In this document: one piece after another, positions 49,717 to 59,409 of the stretch
Layout: every line of letters starts with the position of its first letter
How positions within the stretch are numbered: position 1 is the stretch's first letter
Assembly: GCF_013009345.1 (NCBI RefSeq)
Contig: NZ_JABELE010000005.1
Span: 1 to 64,000, forward strand
Length of the DNA: 64,000 nucleotides
Reading direction: 5' to 3'
Source: Acinetobacter geminorum
GTDB lineage: Bacteria; Pseudomonadota; Gammaproteobacteria; Pseudomonadales; Moraxellaceae
Notes under the pieces: model-generated
The model's input: only the letters and a program-made list of their open reading frames with translations
Databases searched by the model: none
Told to the model about the DNA's origin: nothing
Position numbers and translations under genes: made by a program

Positions 49717-49882
49717 TGATTGTGCGGCACTGGTTAAGCAACTGATGACATACTGAACGAATCATTGCAGTTGTAATCGGTACTTCTTTACCTTGGTCAT
49801 TCAACATATAGCAGCTATTTACTGGCGTGCTCTCTAAAACATGTTTAAGACCGTTGCTAATTAAATTTTCACTTACATTCAT
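49709..49882 (-). CDS. PA1571-family small protein (57 aa)
   Basis: The ATG at 49882 has AAGAGGTATAACCC upstream. The product has YMLNDQGKEVPITTAMIRSV near the middle, like PA1571-family proteins of Pseudomonas and Acinetobacter. Unknown function. It is too short for most gene callers. Confidence 0.62.
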   Translation of the reverse strand: MNVSENLISNGLKHVLESTPVNSCYMLNDQGKEVPITTAMIRSVCHQLLNQCRTIKK

Positions 49883-49984
49883 GGGTTATACCTCTTATTG
49901 TTTGCTAAGACGTTTAATAGGGAGAACGTCTAGGGCTACTGTATGTAAGTAGTATTTAAAATTCATGAATGAAAGTAAAATTTC

Positions 49985-50021
49985 AGTTGTAACAAGGATT
50001 AAGCGATATCTTGTTACAACT
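49985..50021. terminator. Perfect 12-bp inverted repeat at the end of rng
   Basis: AGTTGTAACAAG (49985-49996) and CTTGTTACAACT (50010-50021) with a 13-nt loop end at the rng stop. A mixed A/T run follows on the minus strand. Likely rng transcript end. Confidence 0.65.
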
Positions 50022-51476
50022 TTAACTTAAAATGATATCGTATTGCTCTTGCGTATATAAATTTTCGACCTGAAATTTAATAACACGGTTAATAAAATGC
50101 TCTAAATCGGCTACTGCTGGTGCTTCTGCTGTTAATAATCGGTCAATCACAGAAGGATGGGCAACAACAGTAAAGCCACTCGTTGACTCAAATGCACGGG
50201 TATATCGTAATATCTCACGAAATATTTCGTAACACACTGTCTCCGCTGTTTTGACAAAACCACGCCCTTGGCATGTTGGACATGATTCACATAACAAGTG
50301 TTCTAATGATTCACGAGTTCGTTTACGCGTCATTTCTACCAGACCAAGTTCTGAAACTTGAGTAATTTTGGTCTTCGCGTGATCTCGCTCAAGCATTTTC
50401 TCAAACTGACGCATCACCTCTTCACGGTGAGTTGCTTCTTGCATATCAATAAAATCAATAATCAGAATACCACCCAAATTACGCAGTCTAAGTTGACGCG
50501 CGATAACTTGAGTCGCTTCCATATTGGTTTTGAAAACCGTGTCTTCAAGACTACGACCACCTACATATGAACCTGTATTAACGTCAATCGTTGTCATGGC
50601 TTCAGTCTGGTCGATCATCAGATAACCGCCAGATTTCAAAGCTACGCGAGTTTGTAAGGCTTTTTGAATATCTTCTTCAACATTATAAAGATCAAATAGT
50701 GGTCTCTCCCCCGGATAATGGATGAGACGACTCTTCATATTCGGGACAAACTCATCTACAAACTCAAGCAGTTTTGCATGAATCTCTCGCGAATCTACAT
50801 AAATCTTTGCGGTTTCTTCGCTTGCTAAGTCGCGAATAATACGTTGAGGTAATGGAAGTTCTTCAAAAATTAAAGAAGGAACAGCAACATCCGTCTGCTT
50901 GCGCTGGATGTACTCCCACAATTTGCTCAGATAACACATGTCCTGTGCAATTTCTGCCTCGTCCACACCTTCTGCAGCCGTACGGACAATCACACTACCG
51001 GGTAAATTATGCTCAGATTGAATACCTTCAATAATATTACGCAGACGATCTCGCTCTTCTTCAGACTCAATACGCTGCGAAACACCAATATGGTTGCCAT
51101 ACGGCATTAAAACCAAATAGCGAGAAGGGATTGAAAGATCTGTACTGAGGCGTGCACCTTTTGTGCCCAACATATCTTTCATTACTTGGACAGTAAGGGT
51201 TTGCCCAGGATGTAATAGCTCAAAAACATTCGGGGTAGGTTGTGAACGAGGCCAAACCATATCATTGATATGTAAAAAGGCTGTTCGAGACAAACCAATA
51301 TCAACAAAGGCAGCTTGCATGCCCGGAAGCACTCGTACAACTTTACCCTTGTAGATATTGCCGACTAGCCCGCGTTTAACTGTACGCTCGACATACAGTT
51401 CATTAACAGTTCCATTTTCGATTAATGCCACCCGACACTCCATAGGCGTGACATTAATAAGTAGTTCTTCTGACAT
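50022..51476 (-). CDS. rng: Ribonuclease G
   Basis: I chose the ATG at 51476 (484 aa; MSEELLINVTPMECRVALIE). S1-like domain (GLVGNIYKGKVVRVLPGMQA) precedes the RNase E/G catalytic region (GGYLMIDQTEAMTTIDVNTG, IIDFIDM). The zinc-link motif CPTCQGRG is present. It matures 16S rRNA and degrades mRNA. It lies in the maf-mre cluster as usual. Confidence 0.92.
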   Translation of the reverse strand: MSEELLINVTPMECRVALIENGTVNELYVERTVKRGLVGNIYKGKVVRVLPGMQAAFVDIGLSRTAFLHINDMVWPRSQPTPNVFELLHPGQTLTVQVMKDMLGTKGARLSTDLSIPSRYLVLMPYGNHIGVSQRIESEEERDRLRNIIEGIQSEHNLPGSVIVRTAAEGVDEAEIAQDMCYLSKLWEYIQRKQTDVAVPSLIFEELPLPQRIIRDLASEETAKIYVDSREIHAKLLEFVDEFVPNMKSRLIHYPGERPLFDLYNVEEDIQKALQTRVALKSGGYLMIDQTEAMTTIDVNTGSYVGGRSLEDTVFKTNMEATQVIARQLRLRNLGGILIIDFIDMQEATHREEVMRQFEKMLERDHAKTKITQVSELGLVEMTRKRTRESLEHLLCESCPTCQGRGFVKTAETVCYEIFREILRYTRAFESTSGFTVVAHPSVIDRLLTAEAPAVADLEHFINRVIKFQVENLYTQEQYDIILS

Positions 51477-51590
51477 ACATAAACTCAAAGCATTATAAAA
51501 TTTTTTATTAAAGAGTCAGAGAAGCTGTTAACTTTAACGTTGTCTAGTGTTCATCGACAATGCTATTCAATGAAGAATGATAACAACCCC

Positions 51591-52151
51591 TTATGTCTTT
51601 ACTCTTTTGAATAACTGTGCAAATTCGTATAAAGGAAGTCCTACCACATTACTATAACTTCCTTGAATTTGGGGAATATATTGCGAGGCAATTCCTTGAA
51701 TTGCATATCCACCCGCTTTTCCAACAGGCTCACCCGTAGCCCAATAATCTTCCATATCCTGTGTAGTCAGGCGCTGAAACTCAACTTGTGTTTGCACTAC
51801 CTGACTTAACATCTGTTGTTGAGTCGCAACGCACAGTCCCGAAAACACATCATGCCAACGTCCAGATAATTGTTTCCAGATTTCAAAGGCATGATTTTTC
51901 GATTCAGGCTTTCCAATAATTTGACCGTCAAGTCCCAGACTTGTATCGGCAGCAATAACAATAGCTTCTGGAAAAAGCTTCAATACAGTTTGAGCTTTTT
52001 CTCTAGCCAACCGTTCAACATAGTGATGAACCAGCTCATTTTCATGAACAGACTCATCAATGTCAGGACTATAGATTTCAAAATCCAAGCCTAGCTGTTG
52101 CAACAGCTCCTTCCGACGAGGAGAGCTAGATGCTAAAACTATATGCGCCAT
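51591..52151 (-). CDS. maf: Maf-like nucleotide pyrophosphatase (YhdE type)
   Basis: The ATG at 52151 (186 aa) gives MAHIVLASSSPRRKELLQQL, the Maf signature. Further motifs: VIAADTSLGLDGQIIGKP and GKAGGYAIQG. It hydrolyses non-canonical or excess NTPs such as dTTP. It overlaps mreD by 13 bp. Confidence 0.88.
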   Translation of the reverse strand: MAHIVLASSSPRRKELLQQLGLDFEIYSPDIDESVHENELVHHYVERLAREKAQTVLKLFPEAIVIAADTSLGLDGQIIGKPESKNHAFEIWKQLSGRWHDVFSGLCVATQQQMLSQVVQTQVEFQRLTTQDMEDYWATGEPVGKAGGYAIQGIASQYIPQIQGSYSNVVGLPLYEFAQLFKRVKT

Positions 52152-52630
52152 TTTGCCAAACAATAATAGACGATTGGCCACGTGATGATACTTGTCATCA
52201 AAGGCTGCCAATGTCTAGCAATTGAAAAATGAATTCCACCCATCGTCTGTGTTACCCACATAAATGCTAAATGGGCAATAATGACCAACGTTGCTATCGT
52301 CCATAAATTAACAAAAGTTAAAATACGGCGTTCCCGAATTAAAAAACGGGTAAGAAAAGTCACAATTACAAAACTTAAGGCATTGAGTCCTAAAGGTGCA
52401 TCAAGCAGTAAGTCTGTAAAAATCCCCATCCCAAATGCAAACCAGACCCCACACCATGTTGGCTGGCATACTACCCAAAATAGCATGATCATTAACATGA
52501 ACAGTGGCCGCCATCCTGAAATATCATAGGATAGCGGATAAACCATGAGTACAGAACCCACAATAACGGAGAGAATAATTCCCCATAATGGATCTTTACG
52601 CTTTTCTCGTTTAAGTTTAGCGATCGGCAT
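52139..52630 (-). CDS. mreD: Rod-shape protein MreD
   Basis: The 163-aa protein has five or so TM segments (IILSVIVGSVLMVYPLSYDI; WCGVWFAFGMGIFTDLLLDA, with GxxTDLLLDAPLG). It is the third gene of mreBCD and overlaps mreC by 14 bp. Confidence 0.9.
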   Translation of the reverse strand: MPIAKLKREKRKDPLWGIILSVIVGSVLMVYPLSYDISGWRPLFMLMIMLFWVVCQPTWCGVWFAFGMGIFTDLLLDAPLGLNALSFVIVTFLTRFLIRERRILTFVNLWTIATLVIIAHLAFMWVTQTMGGIHFSIARHWQPLMTSIITWPIVYYCLAKWRI

Positions 52631-53474
52631 ATGGCTGCTCCTTCGCTAATGATTCAGAGAAAAGTACAACTACATGATGCCCTGTTGCTAATTGTGCTGA
52701 TGGTGTTACATCAATTTCAGCAAACTCACCTGAATTATGGCGTCTTATTTTGGCAACTGTACCCACTGCGTAACCTGCTGGGAAATGTTCACCCAAGCCT
52801 GAGCTAAACACTTTATCACCCACCTGAATATTCGCACTGGTCGGGACATATTCCATTTTTAAACGGCCCAAATCACCTGTACCAGAAACAATCGCCCGCA
52901 TCCCTGTACGCTCAAGACGTACCGACAGTGAATGCTCTTTATCTGATAACAACATCACGCGTGAGCTATGAGGATATACGTTAATGATCTGCCCCATAAT
53001 ACCTTTATCATCCAAAACCGTTTGACCGACCTTTAGATGGTCCATAGAGCCGCGGTTAATAATGATGATATGACGTAATGGGTCTGCATCTGTTCCAATC
53101 ACTTCGGCAATTTCCATACGACCATCAATAATTAATGGGGTATCAAGAAGTCCTCGTAAACGGGTATTTTCAGCTGACAGTTCAGAAAGTTTCTGTAAGC
53201 GGACTTGAGCTTGTAAAAGCTCAGCCTGCATCGCGGTATTTTCACGACGCAGTTGTGCTTCAGATTTTGTTTGTTGATTCAGCCATTCTCTCGACAGTAC
53301 CGGATAACTAGCCAATGCATAAATTGGGTTATATGCAGCGTACAAGACATCCCTTGCTGGCTGAATTACATAAGGCATGCGCCAATCAAAGAACAGCACA
53401 ACCAAACATGTAATGACCGCAATAATGAACGAGCGGAAAGATGGCGGCTGTCTTGAAAAAATATTCGGTTGCAC
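52617..53474 (-). CDS. mreC: Rod-shape protein MreC
   Basis: The 285-aa protein has one TM segment (FIIAVITCLVVLFFDW), a coiled coil (EAQLRRENTAMQAELLQAQ) and a beta-rich periplasmic domain (AEVIGTDADPLRHIIIINRG). It links MreB to the elongation machinery. Confidence 0.92.
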   Translation of the reverse strand: MQPNIFSRQPPSFRSFIIAVITCLVVLFFDWRMPYVIQPARDVLYAAYNPIYALASYPVLSREWLNQQTKSEAQLRRENTAMQAELLQAQVRLQKLSELSAENTRLRGLLDTPLIIDGRMEIAEVIGTDADPLRHIIIINRGSMDHLKVGQTVLDDKGIMGQIINVYPHSSRVMLLSDKEHSLSVRLERTGMRAIVSGTGDLGRLKMEYVPTSANIQVGDKVFSSGLGEHFPAGYAVGTVAKIRRHNSGEFAEIDVTPSAQLATGHHVVVLFSESLAKEQPYADR

Positions 53475-53490
53475 CGCCTAATCCTTAAAC

Positions 53491-54531
53491 TTAACCGACG
53501 AAAAGCATGTCATGGTTCGGGTTGTCGAAGAATTCTAATACTTTACCACCACCACGGGTTACGCAAGTGAGAGGATCTTCAGCAACAACAACTGGTAAAC
53601 CAGTTTCTTGAGCCAATAACTTGTCAAGATTACGAAGTAGCGCACCACCACCTGTCAACACAATACCGCGCTCAGCAATATCAGAAGAAAGTTCAGGAGG
53701 AGTTTGCTCAAGAGCAGATTTCACAGCACTTACAATACTTTGTAACGGATCAGAAATAGCTTGAGTAATTTCGTCAGAAGTTACGGTAATTGCACGAGGT
53801 ACACCTTCTGCAAGGTTACGACCACGTACTTCGATTTCTAATGTTGTACCATCAGAAACAGCCATACCTACTTCTTTTTTAATAATTTCAGCAGTGGTTT
53901 CACCAATCACACAACCGTGAGCTTTACGAACATAATTGATGATTTGCTCATCAAAAACATCGCCGCCGATGCGTAAAGAGTCAGCATAGACACAACCTTG
54001 CAATGAAATAATTGCAATTTCTGTTGTACCGCCACCAACATCCACAACCATAGAACCACATGCTTGTTCAACTGGCATACCTGCGCCAATTGCTGCCGCC
54101 ATAGGCTCTTCAATCAAACGAACATCACGGGCACCAGCATTAAATACTGCTTCGCGAATCGCACGACGCTCGACCAAAGTTGATTTACATGGTACACATA
54201 CAACTACACGAGGTGCAGGTGGGAACAAACGTTTTTCGTGAACTTTACCAATAAACTGATTTAACATGGTTTCAGTCACTTCAAAATCCGCAATTACACC
54301 GTCTTTCATTGGACGAATTGCAGAAATATTCGCAGGCGTACGGCCCAGCATTTGCTTAGCATCTAGACCTACAGCAGCAACAATTTTTTGTGAACCACTG
54401 TGACGAATTGCCACAACTGTTGGTTCATTTAATATAATGCCGCGGCCTGGTGCATAAATAAGTGTATTTGCTGTACCTAAATCAATGGCTAGATCCGGCG
54501 AAAACAAGCCAATTAGTCGTTTTAGAATCAC
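53491..54531 (-). CDS. mreB: Rod-shape actin MreB
   Basis: The 346-aa protein has DLAIDLGTANTLIY (phosphate 1), VVVCVPCKSTLVERRAIREA, DVGGGTTEIAI (phosphate 2) and GIVLTGGGALLRNL. It is the MreB filament protein and heads mreBCD-maf-rng, divergent from gatC. Confidence 0.95.
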   Translation of the reverse strand: MILKRLIGLFSPDLAIDLGTANTLIYAPGRGIILNEPTVVAIRHSGSQKIVAAVGLDAKQMLGRTPANISAIRPMKDGVIADFEVTETMLNQFIGKVHEKRLFPPAPRVVVCVPCKSTLVERRAIREAVFNAGARDVRLIEEPMAAAIGAGMPVEQACGSMVVDVGGGTTEIAIISLQGCVYADSLRIGGDVFDEQIINYVRKAHGCVIGETTAEIIKKEVGMAVSDGTTLEIEVRGRNLAEGVPRAITVTSDEITQAISDPLQSIVSAVKSALEQTPPELSSDIAERGIVLTGGGALLRNLDKLLAQETGLPVVVAEDPLTCVTRGGGKVLEFFDNPNHDMLFVG

Positions 54532-54664
54532 GGTTCGTTCTCAGTTAAACTTTCATGTGGATGCAAGGTGGCAACTTTAAACTAAATGTGATGATTTGAA
54601 CAAGTCAATCGCTTATTATAACGCACGATATTTTGAAAATTTTTAATACTGATTAGGTGATGTT

Positions 54665-54979
54665 ATGTCTACATCGGATGCACAGCATTCAGCAGATTTA
54701 AATGCTCAAACAGTTTCAGCAATCGCCAATCTTGCTCGATTGTCGCTCAATGATACGCAATCTGCTGAATATGCTCAAAGTCTAAATAAAATTTTAGGCA
54801 TGATGGAAACCTTAAAAGGCATTGATACGGAAGGCGTAGAACCTTTGAAAAGTCCTTTTGACAATCCTCAACCTTTACGTGCTGATGTGGTAACTGAAAG
54901 TAATCATCGAGATGAATACCAAGCAGTTGCACCAGCAACTCAAGATGGTTTGTATCTTGTTCCTCGCGTGATTGAATAA
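54665..54979 (+). CDS. gatC: Glu/Asp-tRNA amidotransferase subunit C
   Basis: The 104-aa protein has AIANLARLSLNDTQSAEYAQ and LKSPFDNPQPLRADVV, typical of GatC. First gene of gatCAB. Confidence 0.9.
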   Translation: MSTSDAQHSADLNAQTVSAIANLARLSLNDTQSAEYAQSLNKILGMMETLKGIDTEGVEPLKSPFDNPQPLRADVVTESNHRDEYQAVAPATQDGLYLVPRVIE

Positions 54980-55032
54980 CTTTTAGTCAATTAATCCATC
55001 TTCCCTATTTTGAATGTAAAGAAATTTTACTC

Positions 55033-56511
55033 ATGACTGATTTACATCGCTTATCAATTCGTGAACTTGCTGAGGGCTTAAGCCAAGCGAAGTTTTCATC
55101 TCGCGAACTGACTGAACACTATTTAAAACGTATTGCTAAAATTGACCCTCTGGTAAAAAGCTACGTGACAGTTACGCCTGAACAAGCTCTTGCTGAAGCC
55201 GACGCTGCCGATGCAGCTTTAAAAGCAGGTAATGCAACAGCTTTAACGGGTATTCCTCTTGCTCATAAAGATATCTTTTGTACCAAAGGCATTAAAACGA
55301 CTGCTGGTTCAAAAATACTAGATAACTTCATCTCTCCTTACGATGCAACTGTTGTTGAAAAAACTAAAGCAGCTGGTCTTGTCACTTTAGGTAAAGTGAA
55401 CATGGACGAGTTTGCCATGGGCTCAACTTCTGAAAGTTCGTATGTTGGCGCAACGAGCAATCCATGGGCACTTGACCATGTTCCTGGTGGTTCATCAGGT
55501 GGTTCTGCTGCGGCTGTAGCGGCTGATTTAGCGCCTTTCGCTACAGGTACTGATACAGGCGGCTCAATTCGTCAACCTGCGTCATTCTGTGGCTTAACAG
55601 GCTTAAAACCAACCTATGGTCGTGTATCTCGTTTCGGGATCATTGCTTATGCATCATCATTAGACCAAGCAGGTCCAATGGCACGCTCTGCTGAAGACTG
55701 TGCTTACCTAATGAATGTTATTGCAGGTCATGATGCTAAAGACTCCACTTCGGTTAAAAAAGAAGTCGATGATTACGTTGCAAACCTGAATAACACGTCT
55801 GTAAAAGGCTTACGCATTGGTATTCCTAAACAATACTTTAACGTTGCAGGTTTAGATGCTGACGTAAAAGCACGTGTTGAAGAGTCTTTGAAAAAGCTTG
55901 AGGAAATGGGCGCAACGCTTGTTGAGATTGATCTCAACATGACTGAAGCTTATGTACCAACGTATTACCTCATCGCGCCAGCAGAAGCATCTTCTAACTT
56001 GTCACGTTATGACGGTGTTCGTTATGGCTACCGCTGTGAAAACCCAGCAGACTTGATGGATCTTTATAAGCGTTCTCGTTCAGAAGGCTTTGGTCCAGAA
56101 GTTCAACGTCGTATTTTGATTGGTACATACGCGCTTTCTGCGGGTTATTACGATGCTTACTATGTGAAAGCACAAAAAGTACGTCGTTTAATTCAACAAG
56201 ACTTCTTAAAAGCATTTGAAAATGTAGATGTGATTGCGGCTCCTGCTGCTCCAACAACTGCATATAAAATTGGTGCGAACTTAAGTCCAACTGAAATGTA
56301 TTTAGGCGATATCTATACACTTGCAGTGAACTTAGCAGGCTTGCCAGCGATTAATGCTCCTGTTGGTTTTGATAAAGACAGCTTACCTGTAGGCTTACAA
56401 TTAATTGGTAACTACTGGTCAGAATCGCAATTATTGTCGATTGTTCATCAATACCAACAAAATACCGATTTCCATACTCAACGTGCGGCAATTGCTGAGG
56501 AGAATGCATAA
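55033..56511 (+). CDS. gatA: Glu/Asp-tRNA amidotransferase subunit A
   Basis: The 492-aa amidase has the catalytic loop GSSGGSAAAVAADLAPFATG (Ser-cisSer) and the Lys of GIPLAHKDIF. It makes ammonia from glutamine for transamidation of misacylated tRNA. Adjacent to gatB (stop and start overlap by one base). Confidence 0.95.
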   Translation: MTDLHRLSIRELAEGLSQAKFSSRELTEHYLKRIAKIDPLVKSYVTVTPEQALAEADAADAALKAGNATALTGIPLAHKDIFCTKGIKTTAGSKILDNFISPYDATVVEKTKAAGLVTLGKVNMDEFAMGSTSESSYVGATSNPWALDHVPGGSSGGSAAAVAADLAPFATGTDTGGSIRQPASFCGLTGLKPTYGRVSRFGIIAYASSLDQAGPMARSAEDCAYLMNVIAGHDAKDSTSVKKEVDDYVANLNNTSVKGLRIGIPKQYFNVAGLDADVKARVEESLKKLEEMGATLVEIDLNMTEAYVPTYYLIAPAEASSNLSRYDGVRYGYRCENPADLMDLYKRSRSEGFGPEVQRRILIGTYALSAGYYDAYYVKAQKVRRLIQQDFLKAFENVDVIAAPAAPTTAYKIGANLSPTEMYLGDIYTLAVNLAGLPAINAPVGFDKDSLPVGLQLIGNYWSESQLLSIVHQYQQNTDFHTQRAAIAEENA

Positions 56512-57980
56512 TGGCTGAAGCTCAAAAGTTGAAATTGATTGACGGTTGGGAAGTCGTTATTGGTATCGAGATTCACACTCAGCTTGCAACCAATTCTAAA
56601 ATTTTCTCTGGTTCATCGACTGAATTTGGTCAAGACCCAAACACGCAAGCAAGCCTTGTAGACTTGGCAATGCCAGGTGTACTCCCTGTTTTGAATGAAA
56701 AAGTGGTTGATCTTGCAATTCGCTTTGGTTTAGGTATCGATGCTTACATCGATCAAGCATCTGTGTTTGCACGTAAAAACTACTTCTATCCTGACTCACC
56801 AAAAGGCTACCAAATTAGCCAAATGGATAATCCAATTGTCGGCTTAGGTCACATCGACATTCAACTTGAAGATGGCACGACCAAACGTATTGGCGTAACC
56901 CGTGCCCATCTTGAAGAAGATGCAGGTAAATCGATTCATGACCAGTTTGAAGGCATGTCTGGTATTGACTTAAACCGTGCTGGAACACCTTTGCTTGAAA
57001 TCGTTTCTGAACCTGACATGCGTTCGGTTGAAGAAGCTGTTGCTTATATCAAAGCGATTCACACGCTAGTACGTTGGTTAGGTATTTCTGACGGTAACAT
57101 GGCAGAAGGTTCATTCCGTGCGGACTGTAACGTATCTTTACGTCGTCCGGGCCAACCTTTTGGTACGCGCTGTGAACTTAAAAACCTCAATTCATTCCGT
57201 TTCATTGAGCAAGCGATCAATGTTGAAATTGAACGCCAAATGGAAATTTTGGAATACGGCGGAAGTATCGACCAAGAAACTCGTTTGTTCGATCCAAACA
57301 AAATGGAAACGCGCTCTATGCGTTCTAAAGAAGAAGCGAATGACTACCGCTACTTCCCCGATCCAGATTTGTTACCTGTGATTATTGCTGATGAGCAAAT
57401 TGAAGCTGCTCGCGCTGCACTTCCAGAGCTCCCTGCTGCTCGCCGTGCGCGCTTTATCGCAGACTTTGGAGTAACTGAGTACGATGCACATGTACTTACG
57501 CTCTCACGCGAAATGGCGGACTTCTATGAAGCTGTTGTGGCTGCTGCTGGCGGTGCGAAGCAAGGTAAAGTATCTGCAAACTGGGTAATGGGCGAATTCT
57601 CAGGTGCTTTAAACAAAGCAGGCCTAGATTTGGCTGACTCACCTGTTTCTGCTGAACAGCTTGGCGGCATGATTGCTCGTATTGTTGATAACACCATTAG
57701 CGGTAAGATTGCAAAACAAGTCTTTGGCTTTATGTGGGAATCGGAAGGTAAATCTGCTGATGACATTATTGCAGAAAAAGGCTTAAAGCAAGAAACCGAC
57801 ACAGGTGCAATTGAAGCGATCATTAAAGAAGTACTTTCAGCCAATGAAAAAATGGTTGAAGAGTACAAATCTGGTAAAGAAAAAGCCTTTAACGGTCTTG
57901 TTGGTCAAGTTATGAAAGCTTCTAAGGGTAAAGCCAACCCTGCTCAAGTAAATGAATTAATGAAAAAATTGATTGGTTAA
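56511..57980 (+). CDS. gatB: Glu/Asp-tRNA amidotransferase subunit B
   Basis: The 489-aa protein has VVIGIEIHTQLATNSKIFSG, NRAGTPLLEIVSEPDMRSVE and the C-terminal YqeY domain (MVEEYKSGKEKAFNGLVGQV). Completes the gatCAB operon. Confidence 0.95.
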   Translation: MAEAQKLKLIDGWEVVIGIEIHTQLATNSKIFSGSSTEFGQDPNTQASLVDLAMPGVLPVLNEKVVDLAIRFGLGIDAYIDQASVFARKNYFYPDSPKGYQISQMDNPIVGLGHIDIQLEDGTTKRIGVTRAHLEEDAGKSIHDQFEGMSGIDLNRAGTPLLEIVSEPDMRSVEEAVAYIKAIHTLVRWLGISDGNMAEGSFRADCNVSLRRPGQPFGTRCELKNLNSFRFIEQAINVEIERQMEILEYGGSIDQETRLFDPNKMETRSMRSKEEANDYRYFPDPDLLPVIIADEQIEAARAALPELPAARRARFIADFGVTEYDAHVLTLSREMADFYEAVVAAAGGAKQGKVSANWVMGEFSGALNKAGLDLADSPVSAEQLGGMIARIVDNTISGKIAKQVFGFMWESEGKSADDIIAEKGLKQETDTGAIEAIIKEVLSANEKMVEEYKSGKEKAFNGLVGQVMKASKGKANPAQVNELMKKLIG

Positions 57981-58001
57981 TTTCATTAGTCAACTCCAGA
58001 A

Positions 58002-58030
58002 AAAGCCTCGATTTATCGGGGCTTTTTTAT
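58002..58030. terminator. Terminator after gatCAB
   Basis: AAGCCTCGAT and ATCGGGGCTT form a stem with one wobble, followed by TTTT. Confidence 0.85.
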
Positions 58031-58149
58031 ATTCTTCTAAAGCACCCTTCGACTAAAGAATGCACTTTTTTCCTAAAAAATTACTCAGTGACTGTGCTAA
58101 TTTAAATTCAGAATTTAGATAAATTACATTTTAAAAAGAGGGATAAATC

Positions 58150-58728
58150 ATGTCTAAAAAGATTTTAATGTTGGTCGGTGACTATGCCGAAGACTATGAA
58201 ACTATGGTTCCTTTTCAGTTTTTAACTGGTTTAGGTTATACCGTACATGCTGTTTGCCCGAATAAAAAGAACGGCGACCATATTGCGACTGCTATTCATG
58301 ATTTTGAAGGCGAGCAAACTTATAGCGAAAAACGTGGTCACAACTTCGCGATTAACTATGATTTTGATGCCATTAATACCGAAGATTATGTAGGTCTAGT
58401 GATTCCTGGTGGCCGTGCACCAGAGTATTTACGTATGAATGAACGTGTTATTGAAATTGTACGTGAATTCGATAGAGTGAAAAAACCAATTGCAGCTGTA
58501 TGTCACGGTGCTCAGTTACTTGCTGCGGCAGATGTGTTAAAAGACCGCCTTTGCTCAGCTTACCCAGCATGTGCGGCCGAAGTAAAACTGGCAGGTGGAC
58601 AATATGCAGACATTGCCGTGACTGAAGCCGTTACAGATGGACATTTAGTGACAGCACCAGCTTGGCCTGCACATCCAGCTTGGTTAGCTCAATTTGTGAA
58701 AGTTTTAGGGGCTACAATTACGATCTAA
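58150..58728 (+). CDS. DJ-1/PfpI-family protein
   Basis: The 192-aa protein has GLVIPGGRAPEYLR and the nucleophile elbow AAVCHGAQLLAAA (Cys). PfpI-type proteins are stress-linked proteases or deglycases. The substrate is unknown. Confidence 0.82.
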   Translation: MSKKILMLVGDYAEDYETMVPFQFLTGLGYTVHAVCPNKKNGDHIATAIHDFEGEQTYSEKRGHNFAINYDFDAINTEDYVGLVIPGGRAPEYLRMNERVIEIVREFDRVKKPIAAVCHGAQLLAAADVLKDRLCSAYPACAAEVKLAGGQYADIAVTEAVTDGHLVTAPAWPAHPAWLAQFVKVLGATITI

Positions 58729-58750
58729 AAGATCTCTTTATTCCAAATAC

Positions 58751-58783
58751 AATAAAGCCTGCACTTAGATAGCAGGCTTTATT
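58751..58783. terminator. Bidirectional terminator
   Basis: AATAAAGCCTGC and GCAGGCTTTATT form a perfect 12-bp stem. Confidence 0.88.
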
Positions 58784-58807
58784 AATAAAATAAAAAAACT
58801 AGATTTT

Positions 58808-59326
58808 TTATCTTGTGATTCCCAACTTATTCCAAATTTCTGGTGTTAAAAACGTCGTCACTAATTTATTTAAGTCAATATAGCGTAATGTGCCCTGCAA
58901 CTGCTGTTTAACAGCCGGGTCTTTAACAATATCTTCACCCGCACTTTGACCTAACTGTTGAAAAGCTTCTCCAACTGCTTTCACACCTTCAGTCTGAATT
59001 ACAGCTTTGGTCTGAGCAGAACATTGCTCAACAATCACACGTTGTAAAACCTGTGCCAGTTTTTGATCTAACTGATCCTTTTGCTCAGGTGTTACATTAC
59101 TAAATGCTTTTAAATCGGGATGGGCAGCTAAAGCCGTAAATGTCCATTGAAGTACAGTAGTTTTGTCAGAGGCAGTTGTTGCTTTAACCAGACAGTCACT
59201 TAACTGATCAACCGTTGGGCCAGCCATCGCAATTTGAGTAGTCCCCAATACAGCAGCCGCTACACATATTGAACGGCTCAGATGTGAAAACTTACGGCGA
59301 GCAATAGCGTAAAGATGATGTGACAT
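58808..59326 (-). CDS. Exported hypothetical protein
   Basis: The ATG at 59326 with GGAGCTAGACCT upstream gives 172 aa. A signal peptide (ICVAAAVLGTTQIAMAG) is preceded by a basic N-terminus; two cysteines (SDCLVKA, EQCSAQ) could pair. Helical periplasmic protein, unknown function. Confidence 0.68.
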   Translation of the reverse strand: MSHHLYAIARRKFSHLSRSICVAAAVLGTTQIAMAGPTVDQLSDCLVKATTASDKTTVLQWTFTALAAHPDLKAFSNVTPEQKDQLDQKLAQVLQRVIVEQCSAQTKAVIQTEGVKAVGEAFQQLGQSAGEDIVKDPAVKQQLQGTLRYIDLNKLVTTFLTPEIWNKLGITR

Positions 59327-59409
59327 AGGTCTAGCTCCAATAAACAATCTGTTCTTTTTATCACAGAGTCACCAAAGTTACCTGTTATGACTCTGTAACC
59401 GCAAAATAC